Part shown: piece by piece, positions 1 to 10,118 of the stretch | How the letters are laid out: every line of letters starts with the position of its first letter | Numbering within the stretch: position 1 is the stretch's first letter | Source of the DNA: Fomitopsis serialis | Lineage: Eukaryota; Basidiomycota; Agaricomycetes; Polyporales; Fomitopsidaceae | Direction: 5' to 3' | NCBI RefSeq assembly: GCF_022376445.1 | Contig: NW_025955081.1 | Coordinates: 1-64,000 of the forward strand | Length of the DNA stretch: 64,000 nt | Position numbers and translations under genes: made by a program | The notes under the pieces: model-generated | Told to the model about the DNA's origin: nothing | What the model saw: only the letters and a program-made list of their open reading frames with translations | Database searches by the model: none

Positions 1-371
1 GCGGTTAATGAAGTGAGTTGACTTCGCTTTCTCTTTCTATCACGGGTCCTCTGCTCTTCGTTCTCGCTTTCGGGCGGGAATCAGGACTGGAACCTGGCAA
101 TGTGTATCGATGGCTCTTTACGTTTTGGTGCACTTCCTGAAGCGTGCCATTAGCTACCGAGAACGCACGGAATTCATGTCTCCGCCACGGCAATTATTGC
201 CCGCCCGTTAAAGCCTGGCGTAGCTACTTTGGCAAGCGGGTCGGTTGAGCGTTTGGTATAGGCGGAAATTGCCCGTCTACCATCCTGCGCCCGATGCAAA
301 ATCTTTCCCCTCTGATTATTGAGGGCTTGTTCTGAATTGCGGCACATGCAGCTCTGAGCATTTGGCTAACC
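1..371. other. left edge, upstream of the kinase
   Basis: No reading frame here gives a convincing kinase N-lobe: I found neither a glycine loop nor a VAVK-type lysine in any of three frames. A CTAAC branch-site-like sequence near 366-370 and CATAG ending about 385 look like the 3' end of an intron, so the first kinase exon visible in the window probably starts just after that. The N-lobe either lies in short exons I could not resolve, lies to the left of the window, or is lost. Confidence 0.4.
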
Positions 372-385
372 GTGCTTACTCATAG

Positions 386-2045
386 GGAAGCACGACACCC
401 TAACGTCGTTCTGTACCTCGGTCTCTCTCAAGCGCCCGATGGCCGCATCTTCATCATTTCGGAGTTCATTGACAACGGTAATCTGCGACTCTACATCCAC
501 GACAAGACCAAGCCGTTTCCCTGGCGGCTACGGATATCCTTCGCAACTGACATAGCACGCGCATTGGCCTATCTCCACGCGCGAAAGTGCATCCATCGGG
601 ACCTCAAGGGCGAGAACTTATTGGTGACCGCAAATGGTCGTCTCAAGATCACGGACTTCGGCTTTGCGCGTATCGCTGCTCGCAACGCAGAAGAATCGAA
701 GCGACTCACGTTCTGTGGCACAGACTCGTACATGTCGCCGGAGATCCTAACTGGCACGGAGTTCGACTTGCCGACGGACATTTTCTCCCTGGGCGTCATC
801 TTTTGCGAGATTGCTGCGCGACGTCTGGCAGACGACAACACGTTCCGACGGACGCCACCGCTTTTCGAGATCGACCCGGACGAATTGCGCCACTTAGCTA
901 GCCCGGGCTGTCCGCCTGCGTTTCTTCAGCTCGCGCTTGACTGTCTTGCACAGGACCCAGCGCTGCGCCCGAACACACGCATGATTATGGATAAGCTGCG
1001 GGAGATCGAGGCTGAGGTGCTTTCGCGCCCGTCCGAGGCGGACGACATGCATCTCGGAACTGTCAAATTCATGACAGGTGGCCAGCGGCGAGCCGGCGCT
1101 GCACCTCGGATACCGAGCTTTGGGATGGGCGTCGGAAAAGACATACGCTCGTCATCGACATTAGAGGTGCACTCAAGCGACGAGAGCGCGGATAGTGACG
1201 AAGAGTATGCGCAGACCATCGAGACGTTGAGTCATGTCGATTTGAACAGCGTGTGGGGTGATACAGTGGCAGGTACGTCTCGCGTCAATGTATTCGCATG
1301 TAGCCACTGACCCTCGTATAGGTAGAGGCGATAGCGGACAACCATTGCTCGATGGTACATCCAGTACCCATTCAGACTACAGTACCACGGTCATCAAATC
1401 CCATGCGCCAAGCACCGAGTCCTCCGCTCCTTCTCTATCATCTATCATGACTATCCGCCCACCGACCACGGCGGATCCTGCGCCCATAGGAGCGGAAGCG
1501 CCTACTCCGGCCGAGTCGCTGTTGTCCATCGAGTCCTACTACACAGCGTCGTCGTCCTCGATCTCTGCTGCCGTCGCCACGGAGGGCGGCTCTACAATTC
1601 GCAGTTCCAGTCTACCTCTTGTTCACCGTTTCTCGCTCTTGAAACCTGGCGCGAAGCGTACAGGCGCGGCAGAGGCGCGGAGCAGAAGTGGGTCGCCGAC
1701 GCCGGCGGATGCGCTCTGGAGTAGGAACCCGCTCGAGTTCATCTTTTCGAGTACTCTGTTGGCCGCGAAGTGCGACATCTGTGGTAAGAGACTGGGATGG
1801 AAGCCCGTCCTCGAGTGTGACGACTGCGGTCTGCGGTGCGTAATTTGTAACAGATGTACAACTGCCCTGGGCTGATCATGGATTTGTTACGGTGCAGTGC
1901 TCACGTCAAGTGCGGGGAGAATGCGCCGATGGACTGTGGGATTCGTCCCCCTCATCTAGGCGCACACAACAACGGAGCACCCTCTACCCCGCCGTCGCCC
2001 GCGGGCAAGCCCAAGACTAACGGCAAGACTTCTTCCCCGAAGTGA
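386..2045 (+). CDS. TKL/MAPKKK-like protein kinase with C-terminal C1 zinc finger, 5' incomplete
   Basis: Predicted serine/threonine kinase. Exons are about 386-1272, 1322-1835 and 1898-2045; the introns are 49 and 62 nt, and the phases join correctly. The visible protein begins at the alphaC-beta4 turn (HPNVVLYLGL), followed by the catalytic loop HRDLKGENLL, the DFG motif (DFGFAR) and a GTDSYMSPE activation segment, so the C-lobe looks catalytically competent. A serine-rich linker follows. The C-terminal C1-type finger shows CxxC, CxxC, then H-x2-C-x7-C (CDICGKRLGW, CDDCGLRAH, VKCGENAPMDC). The first zinc histidine of a canonical C1 is replaced by leucine, so diacylglycerol binding is doubtful. 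In Raf-type kinases C1 precedes the kinase; here it follows. The N-lobe is missing from what I can read, so the start is unknown. It converges on the MLKL-like gene A. Confidence 0.8.
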
Positions 2046-2428
2046 TTCGCCTCCGCGTAGACGCTATATGGTACGATACCACGACCCTTATGACCTTTCA
2101 CGACTGCATCGCGGCTGTTCACTACTACCACGCCATTCATCACACGGCACGGACAGCAAATATCCCTTTGATACTGCATTTGCACCACTGCATCTTCTTG
2201 TAACGAGTAGTGATGGACCTCGCAAGTAAGTTAAGTCGTTACTTCGGAATACGCTCGTGGTCCTATGATACGGTCAATTCTCGGTCAGCATGTAGCTAAA
2301 GATCGTTAATATTTTGGAATCGGAACGCATGATCCAGGACGTTGGGTGCGAACTACAATGCATGCCGCATATCATATAATGTATGAAGCCTACGAAGTGA
2401 ATATTATGGTTCCATCGCAGCGAGTTGC
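2046..2428. other. convergent intergenic region
   Basis: The region lies between the stop of the C1-domain kinase (plus) and the stop of MLKL-like gene A (minus). It is AT-richer than its flanks and should hold both 3' UTRs. I see no conserved ORF or RNA in it. Confidence 0.6.
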
Positions 2429-5400
2429 CTATGTCTTTGACGAGGAAGGCTTGGATACTTTTCGGCGCATACCCCGACCTCCAGTTCGCGCAGGCCTGGG
2501 AGGGATTTTTGACGCCTTGGGCCGTTCCCGTTTTGTCTTCATTGTCGACAGAGGCGTCGCTCCCTCTGTGCCTAGAAAATCTTCCTCGTGCAATTGCACG
2601 TAATTCAAGTATCCCAGTGGACTGTATGACGTGAGTGTGTAAAAGGCGCCATAATGCAGACAGGACTCACGCCTCTGCTCCAATCGTACAGCCCGCTACG
2701 TTATGAGACGGCTCCGCCTGCAGATCGAACACCGGGCTTTGCGACCAAGTTGGCGAACTGGCCTTGTCAATGGAGGTTGATATGTAGACGATGGTTGGCG
2801 GAGTAGGGGGCTGCCCGAAGTGGTGACCGACGTGTGGATGGTGTGCAAATCCCCCGGCGTGACCGAACCCACGCGACATGTGAGAGTGTTGTCCGAAGCC
2901 ATGTTGAGGGAATGCTGAAGACGAATTGTTATGCATAAATGGCTTGAAAGGGCCTTTCAGTCTGAAGCGAAGATCTACGCCTACGCGGGTGACTGATAGT
3001 AGAAATCAGTCAGTGGATGACTTAAATGATGATAGAAGGCCGCCTTACTGAGCATCAGGTCATCCGGATCGACTCCGTGTGTCTTGGCAAAATACCGGCC
3101 ATAGTCCAAGACGTACTGTCCAGCAGGACCGATAGGATTCACTTGCTCTTCATGCACAGCCGTGACAGTGTAATTAGCGTTCGGCTCTACGACGACTGCC
3201 CATCTATCAGGGAGAACGAATGAAGAGGCAGAAGACTAGACTTCGAATAGATGACTTACCCTTGCCGGTTTCCGGGACATGGGAATGCGTCCAGTGGAAC
3301 GTGTACGAGTGGGCCGCGACGCCATTCTAACTGCGTACCATACTGTGACTGAACAATAGAGAAAGAGGTGTGGCCCTCTTGAATGACGTTGCAAATCAAT
3401 TTGAAAGATGCAAAGTCTCCCTTTCTCTCGAGGTACCCTAGGTCGCCCACCGAGTATGTGTAGGCGGGGACGAGCTTTTCCCTCCAGACAGGAGGGTTGG
3501 TACGAAGCTCCCGCGCAACGCCTTTCAGCTTCCGGAGGTGCAGTGACGCAGCCATCGACTCTGCATCGTTCTCGTCTGTTTGTAGTAACTCTTGTAGCTC
3601 CGAAATTCGTGGGGCGGAACGCGAACTCGGTAGAATGACGTTCAAAGCGTGCGTGAGATGACTGATTTTGCGCTGCATTTCTAGATTGGTAGCTATGTCG
3701 CCAGATAGGTCAGTGACTGACTGCCGAAGAGAACGACTAGTATCGAGCGTACTCGTGATCTCAGACATCTCGTAAGGCTTCTCGGGCACCATCCCACGGC
3801 TCGGGAGCAGCTACAAGCGTCGGATAAGCTTCTCCACAGTATCCAGGAGGTAAGACGTACATCTAAGTATACCCGTCTGACCGAATGGGACAGATCGTAG
3901 TTTCGCGCCGACACCCAGCGATCCACTTCAGGTGGAGGTAAGCCCATGACGAGGGTCTGTGGACCGTCTATACGATAGCTCGCGTTCTACGTGCCAATCA
4001 TGCTATGAGAACCAGTTGTCCACGCCTGTATGGTGCCCGTGCTTACCTCAACGTAGTCTTGGATCTTGGAGTCGGACAGATGTAGCTGTTGTTGCAGATA
4101 TAAGGCTGCATCCTTGCATGTTACAGCTGCGTCAGGAACCGTCGCCATAAACCTTGTTTAGTATGCGACGGACCATGTGGTCAAGATACTGAACGTGAGA
4201 CGCAATTAAATAGGGAATTGTTGTATCACCTTACTGACAGTACTCACAAAACGACTGATGAGCAGGACGCAGTCGGCGAGCGTTCCATGCTGAAGTTTGT
4301 CCAAGACCAATGCTTGTGGAAGCCTTGTCTGAACTGTACAGTGCTCTGAGCTGTGCATTCCATAATAGATCATCCGAGCGCGCTCACCATTCGCAAGCAG
4401 AATGAAAGGTGTCGGACATTCCTCGCCCGAGAACCCAACCATCTGTGGGAGATTCGGGTGGCTATCGGTACACACCGTCAGCGCTACTGCATTGGAGGAA
4501 TCAATGGACAACTTGGGACTTACAAGACATTCTGAAGAATCCTCACGTCGCGTATCCATTTCTGACCAAAGGATCAGCACACACGTTTCAGCCGCGAAGG
4601 GGAAGGTGCGATCACCTTTGAAGCGGCATATCTTGGTTCATCATAACTTTTAACAAGGAGCGCACGTCCTTCGACATCAGCGTGCCGTGTCCCGGTCCAC
4701 CAGCCCTCTTTGATGCAAGAGCTGCCCTTGATGGTAAGGTCAGAGCGGTCATAGCGGTGGAACTGCGAGCGATAGTCAGTACGAAGCAACATCAAATCCA
4801 AGTCCGGATAGAACGTACTCCATGATCCTCGAGTTCTCGAAGTTCTTCCTCAAGATGATTGAACTCGCCACTCGCACAGGATGAGACTGCATCCACCGGC
4901 GGCTCATAGATCAGAGTCAACTCGTCAGAAGCCTGCCTTGAGGATGGACTAGAGTGGTCGAATTCCTACGTCATGTCAGGAAGCACCGTATATGTCGTCC
5001 TGTGTAATCTCCTCACATAATGCGACAGCGCTGGTGATGGGCAAATCACCTCAGTGTCAGAGACATTTGAGATAGTCTGTGCTTCGCCGCCCATGGATGG
5101 GAAGTTCGAATCTTGTCGCCCGGCGTTGACCTGATGAGAAGCGCCTGCAACCAGTCTGTCACCTATCGCATAGTGAATGTTGATCAATGTAGCAATCTAC
5201 CGGGACATTGAACAATGATAAGCCAGATGCATCATTACTCAACACTACGAACTACCTGGAACGCGTTGAAGGTGTCATCGAGTTCTGCATTGAGAGCTGC
5301 CAAAGCAGCTTCCACGCTCCCTTTGCGGACCAAACGCGTCCGCCAGTTGCTCTCAGCTTGACTCATGAGAAAGGAATGAATGGATTCCAGTGCCCTAGGC

Positions 5401-5810
5401 AGAGCGCGGTCTCATTAATCGTGTAAAAATTCACGCGAGGGGTACGTACTGGGAAAATTTTCGCAACGCATCCACAAGGGACAGAGGCACATCTCTGTTG
5501 CGATCCAGTACTTGGTCCCTGATGAGATCCAGGAACGACAGGCATCGTAACGCAAGGTCGTAGCATTGCTCCTGATTCGCCTTAATATCCTGTATTCCAC
5601 GATAAAACTGTGTAAGTATAATACTCTATGAGCAGACTAATGAAGACGCACCTGAATGACTTGGAATATCTTCAAGAGAATGGCCGCAGGGACAGCTACC
5701 GGAGGAAAAGCTGCGATGCCTGCCAGATTCGTCGCAGCAGCTGTTGTCGCGATCGCGATGGTGACGGCATTATCAGTGGTCACTTTCCGGCGAATGTATC
5801 TAAGGGGCAT
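2429..5810 (-). CDS. MLKL-like helical-bundle plus pseudokinase protein, copy A
   Basis: Multi-exon minus-strand gene assembled by splicing. The start ATG at 5810 gives exons 5810-5652, 5607-5450 and 5394-5256, all in phase, encoding about 150 residues: a hydrophobic first helix, then FPPVAVPAAILLKIFQVIQ, then a helix with ANQEQCYDLALRCLSFLDLI, then NWRTRLVRKGSVEAALAAL and LDDTFNAFQ, then IATLINIHYAIGD. This pattern is that of the MLKL_NTD/HeLo-like four-helix bundle common in Agaricomycetes (from memory of the family; not searched). After a linker comes a kinase-like N-lobe: EGWWTGTRHADVEGRALLVK (the VAVK-type lysine is kept), WIRDVRILQNV, HPNLPQMVGFS and PTPFILLAN. No HRD or DFG follows. 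The C-terminal part (residues encoded 3.95-2.43 kb) has a conserved-looking globular block and a His/Gly-rich tract with PPTPPTIVYI. Expected role: a cell-death or incompatibility effector; this is inference. Copy B at 14.6 kb is its paralogue. Confidence 0.7.
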
Positions 5811-6142
5811 GGAGGAGAGTCGGATGGTGATACCGAATCAGAGGTTCCTTATGAGCTGGAGCCACGGTGGGCAAGGCTTGACTGAAGGGTTCAGATCGTT
5901 CAAACCCTTACTGCACGAATGCCAGTAAAGACGTGATAGACAAGCGTAATTGATCCTTCGTCCCGAGAATCATTGTGTAAGGCTGTACGAATTGGCAGTT
6001 CGTTCCTGACTGACTTGGAATCGACCCGAGCAGTGAAAAGCGCCCAGTCTCCGGCGGCGGGCGTTTGGACCATCCAAACGCGATCACGTGGCATATGGAC
6101 CCCAGTCGTGCGACGCGCGTCGCGCGCCGAGCTTGAGTGAGC
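5811..6142. other. upstream region of gene A
   Basis: Promoter-side sequence of MLKL-like gene A up to the target-site duplication of the transposon. No TATA box or other clear element is visible. The transposon therefore lies only about 340 bp upstream of the start codon of gene A. Confidence 0.4.
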
Positions 6143-6489
6143 TTTGAGGCCCAATGAAAAACGCATCTGCTGGGAGATGCGCTGAGCTGCTCGGAGCTGC
6201 GCGCGTCGTCGAAAACTGCCCGAATCTGCTCCGAGCTGCTGACGGCTTACAGCAAAGTCACCAAATGACAGCTTCTTAGCGAGTTAACTCATCGTCGTTA
6301 GAGCTTAGAGCTTAATGTCTTTTGCCTCTGAGCTGGGGCTGTAGCCTATCAATATGCAGTCGAGTCTGCCGTGGACGTCCCCTTGCGTTAAGTACTTACG
6401 GCGACACTGCGCGATGCGCATTATAAGCTAACATTCCCGCCCGCTCTGGTATGACGTAATCTCTTCGCAGCAACGACCGTCGTCGTCGT

Positions 6490-7690
6490 CGTCTTCCTGC
6501 CCCTCTCTCTCATGCTCTTACCACCATCACCTAGTGCTCAATTGCCCGCCGCTTGTCTACTGCTCGCCCGCCGTGCGCTTGCCTGCTCACTTCTTCATTT
6601 GTCTGCACACTTGTCTGCCTGCTCGCCCTCCGGTATGCCTGTCTCATTCGCCTACGCGTCTTTTCGCTTGCCCATGCATATCTTTCACTTTCCACGCGCG
6701 TTCTTGCCTGTCCGCACGTCTCATTCACACATTACATAGCTGGCCATCCACTCGCCCGTTCGTTCCCTAACTGGCTGACTCGCCCACCCGCTTATCCACC
6801 TGTCGGTACTATGACTCGCGGGACCCGTGCACATCGCCGTAAGGATCGCTGGCGCGCCGAGCGACGCGATCTCACGCCCGCCCGCCCACTCTCGTCTTCT
6901 GCCTGATCTTGCCTGGCCACGCTCACAGTGTTGTTCACCACTCGCCCGGCGCCGCGCTCAATCACGCCGTCGTGCCACACAGGCATAGCAAACACGGCGC
7001 GTCAAGCGTGGGGCACGCAAGAATGCCGGTTTGACCGCGAACGCATCATAAGTGCGTCTCAAGACACACTTGGATGGACGGGAAAGGCCCAGGGACGCGT
7101 CAAAAGCGTCCGCGTTTGGGAACGCAATGGATGGGCAAGCATGGTGCGTACACCAATTTCCGAGTGTGCAGCAGACAAACTGTCTGCTCGCCTGGTTCCT
7201 CATTGAAGTCATTCGCCTCGTTGCCCGCCCGCCCGCTCGTCCGCCCTCTCTCCTGCTTTCCCGCTCGCTCTCCAGCTTGCCAACTCTCTCGCTCACTTGC
7301 TGACTCGCCCACCCGTCGACTTGCACGCCTACTCGCCTGCCCATTCTCTCAAGTGTACCCGTCTCTTGCCCATTCTCTTACCTGGTGCCTCCCGCTCGTG
7401 CGCCCGCCCGCTCTCTCCCCCGTTCTCTCTCGCTCGCGTGCCCACTCTCTCCCGCGGTCTCTCTTGCCTGCGCACCCGGTCCCCTGCCTAGCCCATCACA
7501 CCCGTTCTGCCTCGCGCACCTGTACTCCCTTGTGCACACATTTGTTCCTCGTTGATTGTGTCTGCTCCGCAGTGGTCACTCCCTTGGTCTTGCTTGTTTG
7601 CTGCCCACTGCTGCTCGCCTGCGTGCTTGTTGTCCGCTCGCCCTGCCTGCCCATTCACTTGCTCGCCTCAGTCGCTCACGCATCTTCTCA
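6490..7690. repeat. pyrimidine-rich low-complexity core of the transposon
   Basis: The plus strand is a long run of CT-rich sequence with recurring CGCCCGCC, CTCGCC and CTTGCC words. ORFs in this stretch translate into Leu/Ser/Pro/Ala/Cys-rich nonsense in several frames, so they are not treated as genes. Confidence 0.6.
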
Positions 7691-7929
7691 CTGATCACGG
7701 CATTGCAAGGAGAACAAGGTGCGTAGGCAGTGAGCCGGCAGTTAAGCCTGAGGAACATACACACAAGTTGCGCAAGGCTCTCGATGTCCCCGACTTCAAG
7801 ACAATAATGCGTATGTTTCAGATTGTGTATGGTAGGACTCGGCACTCGTAACACTCACATTCTGCCAATACCTACAGGAGTCGTCAAGTCCACGAAGGTG
7901 ACGAAATGAAGCACAGCAGCCAAGAAATG

Positions 7930-8175
7930 TCGGCGAGCGGCGGGCGCATGCGAGTGAGACGAAGGCGTGAAACGGGTGCAAGTGCGGTATGCAGGGTGCG
8001 GGCGGGCGCGGTACGTAGGAAGCGGGTGGGCGTAGTGTGCAGGTGGTGTGTGGGGTGGTTGGGCGGGAGCGCATGGGCGCGGTATGCGGGCGTCGGGCGT
8101 GGCATGCGGGTGGTACGCAGGGTGTGGGCGCGCGGGCGTGGTATCCAGGGCGCGGGCGGCGCAGGACGCGGGCAA
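7930..8175. repeat. G-rich degenerate tandem repeat in the transposon
   Basis: Irregular repeats of a 12-16 bp unit built around GCGGTATGCGGG/GGGCGTGG on the plus strand. This is opposite in skew to the C-rich block to its left. Both blocks lie within the same inverted-repeat element. Confidence 0.55.
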
Positions 8176-8443
8176 TGTATACACGATAATTGTATTATTT
8201 TTCTGGCAGCTAGTGCAATACAGGAGCATCTAGCAATATGCCCGGATCTGCTCCCAGCTGCATACACGTAATTTTCACCCTCAGAGCAGCTCCGAGCATC
8301 TTGAAAAATGCAAAAAGTCCGGATTTCATGCTCCAGGCTGCTCGGAGCTGCTCGCAGATGTCCTTTTGACAGTGGCCCCACCGAGCAGCTCCGAGCATCT
8401 CAGAGCATCTCCCAGCAGATGCGTTTTTCACTGGGTTTGAGGC

Positions 8444-8848
8444 TTGCTTTGGAAAGTGACTTTGTGTTCCAGCGTCGCAGCTATTGTTAGACGCTCTAGT
8501 TGACCCCGCCTAGTAAACTCGCTTCATAGGATGTGTAACATGACTTACTCGGGCAGCAAATGCCGTACTACAGCAGGCCTTGCACTAAGCTACGCTGCAC
8601 GACACAGGTGGTGCTGCTAGTCTTCTAAGACACAACAAGATCGGAGCGGAGCTATGCAAAACAACTGATGATTATAAAACATTGCAACTCTGCATTCCAA
8701 TTTGAGCATGTGTCCGTACTCGAGCAGATCTTCCGAGTCCGGCGTGGCAACAGACATAAGCCTCCTCGAAGTAGCGTCCGTAGTCACCCTAGCGAGCTCA
8801 GGATCAGACGTGTCGACCGCAGATGGAGACGGAATGTGAGGTACCAGA
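8444..8848. other. gap between transposon and gag ORF
   Basis: About 400 bp without a firm gene. A minus-strand frame overlapping the end of the gag ORF and running to about 8617 reads like a further Ser/Pro/Thr-rich stretch (PSLVPHIPSPSAVDTSDPEL). It may be the original gag C-terminus reached through a frameshift or intron. Confidence 0.35.
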
Positions 8849-9913
8849 CTAGGCAGGACCAGCGCCGAGGATGTAGGCACGGCCGGTGCTCCTGTCGACA
8901 ATGAACCGGGGACGTCCCTGGGAGTCGACCATGGCGCTCGACGCAACAACCGCACTGTCTTTGGGCTTCGCCGAACGACTCTTCTTCTTCGCCGAGGCTT
9001 CGTCCCGCCGCTTGCCTCTCGTACCGCCGCCCGAGGACGAACACTCGGCTATAGTGTGGCCGGTTTTGCGCGCACAGGACGGATTGGTGCACATCTTCTG
9101 AGCCGACCGGGCAGGTTTGCCCTCGGAGCCACCGCCACCAGCAGTTGCAGAAGCGTCGACCATCAGCTGCTCCCACTCCAGGCGCTGAACGATCTGAGTG
9201 GAGCCGTACGGAGCAGACGGCGTCGCCAATAAGAGAGCCGTGCGGACTTGAGACTGCAGGTGTTTGAGTTGGCCGTTCATAGCATTCAGCATGGCGGCCG
9301 TGAGCAGCGCGTCCGGGGTCGGAGGTCCGATGCTGAAGATGTGATCGACCAGCTTGGCGATACGCGTAGAAGTGACCGAGAAGTGCTCTGAGGGTGAATA
9401 ACGGCACGCAAAAAGCTCCTGCAGTAGAAGAATCTGCGTATACGCCCCAAGTTCCTTCTCGTGGCGAAGACAAAGAGCTGTCCAGACATTCTGCGCGCCG
9501 GTGTAGCGTTCCATGAACTTCTGTTCCTCCCGTGACGCCTTCGATCCTAGGAAAGCGATAATCATCTGCTCGTTGCATTTGTAGTTGAAGGCGGATTCCG
9601 GGTCGGCCGTAGAGTCAGGAACAGGGATGAGGCCGACTAGATAGTCCCAGAGCGAGCACATCTTCAGCGACTGAGTAATGTACTCTTTCCATTCGAACCA
9701 GTTGTTCTTTGCGCGGTCTAGAATGATGCCGCCGGAGAACAGGGGCTCCGGAAGGGTGACAACATTGATCTTCATGATAGTCGACGTGGGCGGGGACAGC
9801 GTTGCCGCTAGTTGGAGATCCGTTGGTGCGGATATGGTGCTTTGCGAGCCTCCTGGAGTCTTCGGTGCCGTGGGGACCCAAGTATTCGGACTGGACGGAG
9901 TGCTGGCAGTCAT
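8849..9913 (-). CDS. solo Copia-type gag protein (UBN2-like) with zinc knuckle
   Basis: Open frame of about 354 codons from ATG 9913. The middle carries the gag-polypeptide pattern of Ty1/Copia elements: WFEWKEYITQSLKMCSLWDY, CNEQMIIAFLGSK, VWTALCLRHEKELGAY and ILLLQELF. A CCHC-type zinc knuckle follows (CTNPSCARKTGHTIAEC; spacing C-x4-C-x5-H-x4-C), then a Lys/Arg-rich tail. I see no protease, integrase or reverse transcriptase beside it and no LTR pair. It is either a truncated element or one of the stand-alone gag genes common in Agaricomycete genomes. The stop at 8849 may be secondary, since similar composition continues in the next frame. It sits between the two MLKL-like paralogues. Confidence 0.75.
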   Translation of the reverse strand: MTASTPSSPNTWVPTAPKTPGGSQSTISAPTDLQLAATLSPPTSTIMKINVVTLPEPLFSGGIILDRAKNNWFEWKEYITQSLKMCSLWDYLVGLIPVPDSTADPESAFNYKCNEQMIIAFLGSKASREEQKFMERYTGAQNVWTALCLRHEKELGAYTQILLLQELFACRYSPSEHFSVTSTRIAKLVDHIFSIGPPTPDALLTAAMLNAMNGQLKHLQSQVRTALLLATPSAPYGSTQIVQRLEWEQLMVDASATAGGGGSEGKPARSAQKMCTNPSCARKTGHTIAECSSSGGGTRGKRRDEASAKKKSRSAKPKDSAVVASSAMVDSQGRPRFIVDRSTGRAYILGAGPA

Positions 9914-10118
9914 TAACCAGCGAGACAAAGTGGATATATGCGCTCTTCTATGGGTGCCTGGGTACCAGAAATGCTGGTGGAAGGCGAAATTAAGCTTTAG
10001 GCTTTCAGGAATGGATCGGTGACTGCCGACCGAGGCTCATAGAATCCTGGACTCGTCGGTAAGCACTAAATACAGGTTTCGTCAGTCTTTCAAGTACAGT
10101 GGTCGCAAAGAATGAGAC

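Larger units (their letters stand above)
6143..8443. mobile_element. non-autonomous hAT-like DNA transposon with TIRs and target duplication
   Basis: Left end 6151 and right end 8435 are inverted copies: left CCAATGAAAAACGCATC, and the right end read on the minus strand CCAGTGAAAAACGCATC, continuing as TGCTGGGAGATGC on both sides (about 30 bp with one mismatch). Both ends are flanked by TTTGAGGC (6143-6150 and 8436-8443), a 7-8 bp direct repeat: 8 bp if the shared C is counted, 7 bp if the termini are taken as symmetrical CCCA. An 8 bp duplication is typical of hAT elements. Subterminal GCTCGGAGCTGC motifs recur on both sides (about 6186, 6226, 8285, 8340, 8385). The 2.3 kb interior has no transposase ORF, only low-complexity sequence, so it would need a helper enzyme in trans. 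Confidence 0.75.

Noticed and set aside
7930..8175. Spaced repeats resembling a CRISPR array
   Set aside because: The unit is short, degenerate and without unique spacers, and the genome is fungal.
6490..8380. Many overlapping frames of 60-206 codons
   Set aside because: They lie in CT-rich or G-rich simple sequence inside the transposon and read as nonsense in several frames at once.
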